From assembly GCA_003427395.1 (NCBI GenBank), contig BFEA01000693.1, positions 336,493-360,569 on the forward strand: a DNA stretch of 24,077 nt. The letters run 5' to 3'. Below, piece by piece: positions 17,008 through 24,077 of this stretch. The first letter of the stretch is position 1; each line of letters begins with the position of its first letter. The position numbers and the translations under genes were made by a program. This DNA is from Chara braunii. Its lineage: Eukaryota; Streptophyta; Charophyceae; Charales; Characeae. The notes under the pieces were generated by a model. The model was not told the DNA's origin and did no database searches. It was given only the letters and a program-made list of their open reading frames with translations.

Positions 17008-17944
17008 GCTGGGAGGTCCCCATAAGTTTGGGGAAGCCCAGCGCTTTGTTTATCTTTGGTTTGCATGGAGCTTCAGGCCGCTCTATAAGTTTAGGTAGCC
17101 TGAAGCTCTAGAGGTTGGGATGTCCCCATAAGTTTGGGGAGACCTGGTGCTGTGAGTTGCATGGAGGGTTAGGACGCTTTATAAGTTTAGGTGACCTGGC
17201 CGCTCTGACCTGCGAGGGTTGATCGTGGATGATTTTCAGGGACTCATGGCGCTCTATAAGTTTAGGTACCCTGGGTCGTCTTGTTTGTTTGGGAGTTTGG
17301 TCAGTTTCTTTGATTTTATACGAGGAGGTCTGAGCCGCTTTATAAGTTTCGGTGGTTCAACCCTTCTCCTGTTTTGTTATGAGGGGATAATCCTGGCAGG
17401 GGACAGGCCGCTTTATAAGTTTAGGTAGTCTGGCCTACTGCCTCGCACAGATTGGATCAGAGAGAAACGAACCTGGCAGAGGATCAGACCGCTCTATAAG
17501 TTTAGGTAGTCTGACTTAATGCCTCGCACATGTTGAAACCCAATGGATATAGTTCAGTTGTATTATATTACTATGATATTAAGAACGGGCTAGTCAAGCC
17601 GCTCTATAAGTTTAGGTAGCCTGGCTATAGCTTATCATAATTGAAGAAAGTATAACTAAAAAATATAACTGAGGGTAAACCTGAGCAGGCTGAGTAGTGT
17701 TCTAAGTTGAGCGGCTCAGCCCTACGTCCACTTTGAAGATTAAGTGCAGAGAGGTATATATAACTTGGCTATTTAAGCAGTTCAGGGCGACTAGAGTGGT
17801 CTATTCATATACCCAAAGAAGAGAGAAGTAGTTGTGCCCTCTGTTTGTGTATACATGGCCAAGTCAGAACGCTCTATAAGCTTAGGTATTCTGACTTTAG
17901 GCCTGGCTAAGTTGGGCGCGCTCTGTAAGTTCAGGTGGCCTGAC
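17008..17944 (+). repeat. Array of eleven stem-loops with conserved loop and covarying stems
   Basis: Nine elements share a core close to CGCTCTATAAGTTTAGGTA, and two share GTCCCCATAAGTTTGGGGA; all centre on [AG]TAAGTT[TC]. Each is flanked by arms that pair, but arm sequence differs between elements. Examples: GAGCTTCAGGC/GCCTGAAGCTC (17068-17108), GGTTAGG/CCTGGCC (17167-17201, two G-T pairs), GACTCATGG/CCCTGGGTC (17241-17277, one mismatch), TCAGAC/GTCTGA (17484-17514), TAGTCAAGC/GCCTGGCTA (17591-17627, one mismatch), AAGTCAGAA/TTCTGACTT (17861-17897). Others lie at 17008-17042, 17112-17145, 17331-17359, 17401-17435 and 17911-17944. Constant loop with compensating stem changes indicates selection on structure. 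Confidence 0.85.
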
Positions 17945-18236
17945 CTATGCCTTATGTAAGTTGGGTATGAAGGGGGTAACTCACAGAGGGGGCATGAACT
18001 ATTGGTTGCTAAAGAGCTTGGGGTTGGTGAGAGTACTTACCTTTGTGGTTTGACCTGCATGTGGCTGAGTGAGATTACTACTTGGTCTGGGTTTTCAGGT
18101 TGACAGGTAGTTGCTTTAGAGGCTTGCCACGTGCTAGAGCGATAGGAGTTAGGTCAATTCCAACATTTTCTGAGCTGATTTTATTTAACTTAGATCGATT
18201 CTTGCATTTTTTGAGACTCACTGTTATACTTGGACT
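17945..18236 (+). other. Spacer between the stem-loop array and 123-bp repeats
   Basis: AT-rich, no gene and no clear repeat. Confidence 0.4.
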
Positions 18237-18800
18237 TGTATAAATTTTGGTAAGCTACTTTCTTTATGGGAAGCGCTGCCGAAATTTCTACAGATTCAAG
18301 GAGTTAGACAAATTTTGACTTGTCGAAGTTCAACTTGTCTCTTTTTTATATCTGACTTCGTAAAAATTAAGAAAGTCTCATTTTCTAAAAGGAGTGCTGT
18401 CTAAATTTTTACTAATTCAGGGAGTTAGACAGAATTAGACTTTGGGAAGTCAAAGTTAGTCTTAAGTCTTAAACTTAGCTTTGTATAAATTTTGAAAAAA
18501 CACTTTTATAGAGGGAGTGCTGCCAAAATTTCTGCAAAACTAAGAAGTTAGTCAGATTTTGTCTGAGTTGGGCTCAAGGTTGTGGGCTGAGTCCAAACCT
18601 GACTTAGTATAAATTTGGGAGGTCTCCATTTCTAAAGGGAGTGCTGCCCAAATTTCTACTAGTCCAGGGAGTTAGACAAAATTTGACTTTCCAGGGTTAT
18701 AGATTACTCATGCTTTTTATATTTGAGCTTGTATAAATTCTGAAAAGACACCTTTCCTACGGGAAGCGCTGCCGAAATTTTCTCTTAGTATTAGAGGAAA
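18237..18800 (+). repeat. Five 123-bp tandem repeats with pairing arms
   Basis: Units begin near 18237, 18359, 18482, 18607 and 18730, at the phrase TGTATAAATTTTG or a variant. About 35-45 bases later each has GGGAGTGCTGCC or GGGAAGCGCTGCC followed by an arm complementary to the start: AAATTTTGG/CCGAAATTT in unit 1, AAAAATTAAGA/TCTAAATTTTT (one mismatch) in unit 2, AAATTTTG/CAAAATTT in unit 3 and AAATTTGGG/CCCAAATTT in unit 4; unit 5 pairs less well. A GGAGTTAGACA block follows in most units. Confidence 0.85.
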
Positions 18801-18819
18801 TAGATTATATTTTGATAGG

Positions 18820-18829
18820 TGGCGACTCT
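18820..18829 (+). promoter_or_regulatory. Possible tRNA-Arg-type primer site (weak)
   Basis: TGGCGACTCT matches the first bases of the complement of the plant tRNA-Arg (ACG) 3' end (TGGCGACTCC), a primer used by some plant gypsy elements. Further bases do not match and there is no CA just before it. It stands directly after the 123-bp repeats, so those could be the end of another LTR, but the match is short. Confidence 0.2.
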
Positions 18830-19478
18830 GACGGTCTAGCTTTGAGTGAGAATGTGCTATGGAGGTTTATCCCCCATATGCTGATGATTTAGCTTGGGCA
18901 TTTGACCTATCTTGTGTTACAGGTCCTTTGGGGGTGTCTAATTCAAGATCAAGACTAGATTCAGCTTGATCTCCTGAGGATCATCTTCTGTTATCACTGA
19001 TAACAGGTCGGTTGCCGATTCGTCGGTTTAAGATTCAACTCCAATTCATTCCTGTCACTCAACCTAAAGACTTTAACCTTGAAATTTGAACTGTTTTGTT
19101 GTGTTTTTACCCGGACTTTATTGAATGGTCATCCAACAAAAGTACGGAGTATTTATTTAAGAGTTGCACGAGTGAGGCTTGTATGGCTAAAGCGAGGGGT
19201 ATGAGTGCAAATAATAGTTGAAGTTGACCCTGTGTAGTGCGTAGATTTTTAGATGAAGCTTTGATGTGATTGCAGGTATGGTTGTGGTTCGGCTTCTGGA
19301 TGTGACTGTCTGCGATTACATACATATATGGCTGAGAGGAGCCCCACTGTGACTGTGAGAAGTGATTGTCCTATATAATAAGCCTTATATATATATATAT
19401 TTATATGTGCCTTGGGTATGTGCGCGGCTTACTGAGATCGTGCACAAGGGTTAACCAGGTTATGATTTGAGAGAAAAG
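18830..19478 (+). other. AT-rich non-coding region with hairpins
   Basis: No supported gene. CTGTTATC/GATAACAG with a three-base loop is at 18988-19006. A TA-rich stretch at 19371-19406 could serve as a TATA element. The open frames here are short and lack motifs. Confidence 0.4.
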
Positions 19479-19908
19479 GGAGATCTCCTTTTATCCTTTT
19501 GCTTTTTAGAGATTCTTATAAGTCGGACGTTGGTCCTGGGCCAGGATTCAAGGTCCTTGTCCAGGACATCCTAAGCCCTAGACTCTGCAGGGAAGGAATC
19601 TGCCCCCGTGCAGAGCCTATTTGCCCCACTCTGCACATAGTGCAGAAGAGGGTGTGTGGTCTTCAACAGCGCTTGACCGTTATCCAGCGTTGAGAGATTA
19701 ACCCTCAAGGCGCGTGTCAGCCGACACTTGAGTGTCGAATGCGAACCTCGAGATTAACGAGGACCGCATGATTATGGGCACTACATAGTATGTCATCATT
19801 GCGACTGCTTGCGTACGCCTGCATTGCGAGTCGATATGAGTAGGCCCTGCGTCCGCGCGATTTTATACTAAGTCTCTCGCGCGACACCTATCCGATTTCC
19901 GCATCGGA
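19479..19908 (+). repeat. Cluster of about ten short perfect hairpins
   Basis: Perfect inverted repeats: GGAGATCTCC (19479-19488), TCCTGG/CCAGGA (19534-19546), GTCCT/AGGAC (19553-19567), CTCTGCA/TGCAGAG (19583-19615), TCTGCAC/GTGCAGA (19630-19646), GTGTC/GACAC and CGACAC/GTGTCG sharing an arm (19714-19737), CCTCG/CGAGG (19746-19762), CGCGCGA/TCGCGCG (19854-19883) and TCCGAT/ATCGGA (19891-19908). There is no coding potential. The density is higher than I would expect by chance, though no statistic was computed. Confidence 0.65.
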
Positions 19909-20859
19909 AAGTTATGGGTTGGCTACCGAGGGGCTAGGAGCGTTGTCGCGTTGTTTGTGTTGTGTCGTTTCGTGTGTGTGTGTGTTTTATTTTTATTTTT
20001 GTGTTCGTAAAGTGGTGTGCGCGTGGTGTGTGGGATGCGTCCTAGTCGACCGACGACGAGCTGCGCTTGGGACTTCAGCCCCCCAAGATGTCGGTTTGCG
20101 TGCGAGTCCAATAGGCGTATTACTGCGCGTACCCCTATGCTACAACGAACAAGAAACGCCCTCGGCTGGTCTACCTTTGCGATTGCAACTGATCAGCTTT
20201 CGTACTGTAGACTGGTAGCTCGACGGGGATACGCCCACCGAAGGGAGGTGACAACTCTCGTAAGGTGGAGGTAAGTTGTGCCTCCCGTAGGCCTTATCCT
20301 GTCGTAGGGGCTCGCGAGAGGTATGGTTCGCGCACTCAGCCGGAGTGGCCTAAGGAAGCTCCATTTGTGCGTTCGTGACAAGGTTGGTCCAACTCCTGCG
20401 TGACGCGGCCGAGAGGGGCCCGCATTGCCACGCGCGGTGCTAAACCGATGCGCACGACAGCGACGAATCCAGCGTCGGGCCCCAACACGGAGTCAAATCT
20501 CATGACCCAATAAAACAGGTGACCCATCTCTTTTGCGTTGTGATCCTATACTCGACGTGTCCATTATTTTTACCCCTGTTAGACTCTAAATCGTGCGGCT
20601 GCAACATTATTTTAAGTAGGATAAACCTAGTTTTAGCATTCCCACATCCGCGCCCCTTTGCGGCACGCTAGAAACTGCCGACTACTATCATTACTCTCGA
20701 ACACCGCAGGTGTCCAAACTAAGTTTCTAAATTTTTTTTGTCTCTCGGTCATAGGCTTAGTCTGAATAAACTTTTGACAAACGTCAATCTCATCAAGTCT
20801 CTCAATTCAACGACAAAGTCAAACGGTGTCTGACATCATAAATCCCCGGCAAATATCTT
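19909..20859 (+). other. Unassigned region with a GT-rich tract
   Basis: A GT-rich stretch lies at about 19950-19990, followed by mixed sequence to the remnant transposase. No recognisable gene, tRNA or repeat family. Cys-rich frames near 19919-20218 come from the GT-rich tract. Confidence 0.4.
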
Positions 20860-21154
20860 GGTCAGGGTATTTGCCCCGACACCGTGAACTGTTGCGGTAG
20901 AGTGTCGAGGTTTGTCTAATGCATCTGCATGAACAACCTCCACATCCCCTTCAACATCCCAAACGCCTTCTGTCGAACATCTCCTTGTGGGATGCTGATT
21001 GATCCCACCATAAGGCACCACTACCCATTTCGAAAAAGGATACCCATTGACGATCAGGATGTATTCATTCGTCTCTTATCCCTCTCGGCAGCTTAACAGG
21101 CAACCCGCGAAGAACAACCCCTTTTCTGCCTGCCTCCACAGACTTGACAGTTAG
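20860..21154 (-). pseudogene. PIF/Harbinger transposase, C-terminal part
   Basis: Read from 21154 downwards, three frames give consecutive pieces of a DDE_Tnp_4-type transposase: LSSLWRQAEKG, then RGLPVKLPRGIR, then TNEYILIVNGYPFSKW and VPYGGINQHP, then after a deletion AFGMLKGMWRLFMQMH, a TAG, and TNLDTLPQQFTV. At least three frameshifts are needed. The segment with the third catalytic residue (E in the vERaFG.LK motif) is lost just before AFGMLKG. It is the continuation of the piece at 21787-22672, separated by an insertion. The element's inverted terminal repeats were not found. Confidence 0.75.
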
Positions 21155-21786
21155 AGAAAGGTGGTTAACGTGTCCACTAATATTCATCATTTATACATAT
21201 ATTGAAGTTATTAACACACCTTCCCCAAAACAAAACAAAATATGAGAAAAGAGCGGGGTTCAGGTTTTTCAATATCTTCACCATTGCAAAGTTTTCGGAA
21301 TCTTCAACATTAATATACATCTAGACTATGAAATTTATGAAATCCATGAAGTAGTGAAGGTGCTGAAAATTATGAACAACCCCTCCTTAAAGAAACAAAC
21401 CAGGGGGAGGCGGGGGGGGAGTGCGGGTCAAAACTTTTTAGCATCTTCACCACTTCAAAATTTTCAAAATCTTTAGTGTCAAAATTTATCCGAATGCCTC
21501 GATGGTTGTTAAAAAATTTCAGCATCTTAACCACTTTAGAGTTTTAAAAATCTTCAACGTGTATTTGCATTGGGATATAAGGGGGGCATTCATAATATTC
21601 AATATTTTCAACACTTAAAAATTTTCAGAATGTTCAACATTATGCAGAGGGGGGACATTCGAAAATTTCAGTACCTTTTAAATTATTGAAACCTGATTTA
21701 AAAAAAAACTTCAAAATCACTGAATCTTTTCCACTTCAGTATTACTTTCAGTGAGGATTCAACAAGTTGTTGACCGATTGTGAAAC
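21155..21786. mobile_element. AT-rich insertion of degenerate repeats splitting the transposase
   Basis: The transposase text stops at 21787 and resumes at 21154, losing almost no residues, so this segment is an insertion. It contains four or five diverged direct copies of a motif like CAGCATCTTCACCACTTC followed by AAAATTTTCAAAATCTTCAA (near 21258, 21432, 21517 and 21600), and an inverted copy near 21330-21380 (GAAGTAGTGAAGGTGCTGAA). No ORF. Short similar bases at the edges (TCTAGTT and TCTAACT on the minus strand) might be a decayed target duplication. Origin unknown. Confidence 0.6.
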
Positions 21787-22672
21787 TAGATGACCCTGAT
21801 GTTGTTGCAGCTCCCTGGATATCCGACGAATACATCGAGCACACGCAAATCGAGGTCGACGACCACCTGCTCAATGACGGGGAACCGCTGCTTGCAATTA
21901 AAGTACTTCTCGTTGAGAGCGTTCGAAGGTTTGTCCACGTAGATGTGTGTGCAGTCCACCGCTCTATGACAATTGGGGAAATCTTAATCAACTAACGTTC
22001 AGACCATATGGTTTTGCACCCCCGTCGCCCATGATATCTTGTCCGCGTACTTCCTCAACAGAAGGGCTATAACATCGAGAACGACGAGTCTGAACGCGCT
22101 GTTGATGTTGAAAGACGATGTGCTAATGTCATATGTTTCCCCTGACGCTCACCGATACAACGTGTATGCGACGATATGTTCGGGATAAAGTGGCTCACTG
22201 TAGAACGTCACCAATCGTTGCATATGAGGTGCACACTCTTGGGTGATTTCCATGAAAACTCTACGGGACATACGAAACTTCTCTCGAAAGTACTCGTCGG
22301 TAGCATCATCACAAACTTGCAAATCTTCCCAAATCCCACCTGTTCTCCGCTTCATCCACCATCGTGGCGTCGTCCGAGGGAGCACACCACACCCGATCGC
22401 TGCACATAGTTGAACTGCGGCCTAAGAAGTGCTAACACAGTCTGGGACGTTGACCACCTGCTACACCAACAGCCTTTGTCGCCGCCTCGAAACCGTGACC
22501 TTAATGCGCTCTGTTGCTCTCTCCTCTTGGCTGCGGATGACCACGGCCAGTGTAGGTATCGCGACAACTATCTTCTTAGTGGGACTCAAAATTGTGCCAC
22601 CACGTTGACGAAAACCCTCGATCGCGCTCCCCCAATACAAGAACGGAGGTCCACCAATAACCCGCCACCTTC
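21787..22672 (-). pseudogene. PIF/Harbinger transposase, N-terminal and central part
   Basis: Read from 22672 downwards in one frame. The recognisable part begins CGVLPRTTPRWWMKRRTGG, then YFREKFRMSRRVFMEI, typical of the helical N-terminal region, then YTLYR, a TGA where Trp is expected (22152-22150), ASGETYDISTSSFNIN, two further stops near 22003 and 21988, and FPNCHRAVDCTHIYVDKPSN with the first catalytic Asp (DCTH). VVVDLDLRVLDVFVGYPGSC follows; the second catalytic position reads C-N-N where the family has C-H-D, so the Asp appears lost. The frame stops at TAG 21787-21789. Upstream of 22403 the frame stays mostly open but is not recognisable. The family cuts and pastes DNA; this copy is inactive. 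Confidence 0.85.
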
Positions 22673-22738
22673 ACATCCACGATCGCATTCGAAATCGCCT
22701 GCAGTGCGCATTTCCACAACCTTGTTGGACGACAAACT

Positions 22739-23062
22739 TCACCCACTCAGATGTCCGCCGACAACCGCTAGTGTTCGAACTTGCCGCACGCATTCATGTA
22801 GCCACCCCAGGTGACGATGTTCCTCTTCGCTTGCCACAACCTCCACTAGCAATTGTTCGAGGGTATCGTCATTGAAGTACGCGAGGAGATGACGAAGATT
22901 GCGCCCAGCGCACCGCCCCTTCGATGACCCGCCTTTCCGCCACCGTTGTGGAGGGTCGTTCTCGCATTCTTTCATTTTGTTTTCGGGGCCCCTCACGTCT
23001 TTGCGTTGTTCGCCTTCGGGAACAACATGCCTCCTTAGCAGACATCCGAGGTCAGAAGACAA
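22739..23062 (-). CDS. Hypothetical ORF upstream of the transposase (107 aa)
   Basis: The frame is open from ATG 23062-23060 to TGA 22741-22739. The middle (LRHLLAYFNDDTLEQLLVEV and EEEHRHLGWLHECVRQVRTL) has the amphipathic pattern of real protein. PIF/Harbinger elements often carry a second Myb-like ORF, but I see no Trp-spaced Myb helices. On the opposite strand 23050-23178 also reads plausibly (KTKKPRVDAYNHTEQAAGG), so the strand is not certain. It may be element or host sequence. Confidence 0.3.
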   Translation of the reverse strand: MSSDLGCLLRRHVVPEGEQRKDVRGPENKMKECENDPPQRWRKGGSSKGRCAGRNLRHLLAYFNDDTLEQLLVEVVASEEEHRHLGWLHECVRQVRTLAVVGGHLSG

Positions 23063-23930
23063 AGAAACCCCGTGTGGATGCGTATAATCATACTGAACAG
23101 GCCGCGGGAGGGCCCTGAGGATCCGTCCTCAGAGCGATCCTCCGATGACATGTGGAACGAAGCATCCCAAAATGCCTAAGGAGTGTCTAACGAGGCCCTC
23201 ATGCGGTGTGGAATGAGAAAGTTAGGGAAAATTAATTTACAGCGCTAAGCTGCGGTATAGTGGGTTTCGGCGTCTATGTCATGGTGCCGCATTTTTGGAG
23301 GCGGGCGAGCATGATGCAAGTGGGTCTTTAGGGGGGTGGGGAAAATTGGGGGACCGGTCCTTCAAGATATTGTGGACTACTTGCAGCTAGCTCTTCTAAA
23401 ACCGGGACTTTTGAAAAAAGAAAGGATGGTTCTCGGGTAGAAGTGAACCCCAAAAAGAAGTGAGGGTATGTGAACTACAAAAGGGCCCTCGGGCCTAAGC
23501 GTTGAGGCCCATCTTTTTAAAATAAGGAGGTCAGGCGCAACAAAACAGGCGTTTGCAAAAGACAACTTTAACGATTTTTTGTGCTCGGAGGAATCCGCAT
23601 ACAAATCTGAACTTTCATAAATCCATAGATGAGGTCGAGTTCTTTCCAGGAACAATATCTGAACATTTTCAAAAATCATTTAGACCGCGAAATCATCGTC
23701 GTGCCGATTCAACACATTTTCCATTTTTGCCACTCATCCATGTGTGGGCCAACTAAAATTCAATGAGTTTTCGCGCTCATAAAAATACGTGAAAAAACCT
23801 GAAAATTGAAGTACTCGTAGATTTTGTTGTGATCTTTACAGAAAAAATGCTAAATAAATTTAAAAAATTCATTCCAACTGTGAAATAGATCGCAGTCGCA
23901 ATGACCCATATTTTAATTATGCCATTCAAC
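23063..23930 (+). other. Unassigned non-coding region
   Basis: No recognisable gene. A 100-codon minus-strand frame at 23377-23679 has no motif. The sequence becomes AT-rich after 23540. Confidence 0.4.
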
Positions 23931-24077
23931 CTCTCTTTCTCTCTCTCTCTGGTAGCCCCCCCCCTCCCTCTCTGTATATATCTCTCTTTCTTTCTCTCTT
24001 TCATACTCTCTCTCTCACTCATATAAACAAATGAAACAAAACTCTCTCTCTCTCTCTCTCTGGTACCCCCCCCCCCT
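23931..24077 (+). repeat. Compound CT and C microsatellite
   Basis: CT runs followed by GGTAGC or GGTACC and a C run occur twice, around 23934-23965 and 24047-24077, with more CT-rich sequence between. The second copy ends the window inside a C run. Confidence 0.95.

Noticed and set aside
16587-17066. Minus-strand ORF of 159 codons
   Set aside because: It has no recognisable motif and its start overlaps the first stem-loop of the array.
19919-20218. Cys-rich ORF resembling a small secreted or membrane protein
   Set aside because: The Cys and Val runs come from a GT-rich tract and there is no other support.

Overview
This looks like repeat-rich nuclear DNA from a plant or streptophyte alga. 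The evidence is a degraded Ty3/gypsy LTR retrotransposon with a tRNA-Asp-type primer site in the Athila/Tat style, a broken PIF/Harbinger DNA transposon, two sequences close to plant U6 snRNA, and many minisatellites. From memory of similar transposase sequences a charophyte such as Chara is plausible, but that is an inference. I see no intact host gene.

Layout. 1-298 is the 3' part of an LTR, followed by a primer-binding site at 303-320. 594-3289 holds an unusual run of small ORFs ahead of gag: five diverged copies of one unrecognised domain of about 130 residues, plus one unrelated ORF. 3315-8898 is gag, protease, RT, RNase H and integrase, recognisable but broken by stops, frameshifts and a deletion that removes RT motif A. 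8912-9606 is a 47-bp minisatellite, followed by hairpin-rich DNA, further tandem repeats and two possible weak ORFs up to 12930. A second copy of the LTR 3' end lies at 12988-13227.

Assembly quality is poor between about 10.9 and 13.0 kb. There are isolated N bases, an exact 96-bp duplication, and two complete Nextera mate-pair junction adapters (12567-12604 and 12950-12987). Linkage across these points should not be trusted.

13228-16560 is GC-rich with no convincing protein gene, but it contains two U6 snRNA-like sequences. 16990-19910 is the most striking non-coding part. Eleven stem-loops share a conserved loop (ATAAGTTT core) while their stems differ in sequence and still pair. They are followed by five 123-bp repeats with pairing arms and a cluster of perfect hairpins. 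20860-22672 (minus strand) is a PIF/Harbinger transposase pseudogene split by a 630-bp AT-rich repeat insertion. The end of the window is low-complexity CT/C sequence.

The two candidates for undescribed biology are the tandem pre-gag ORF family and the covarying stem-loop array. Neither function can be assigned from sequence alone.
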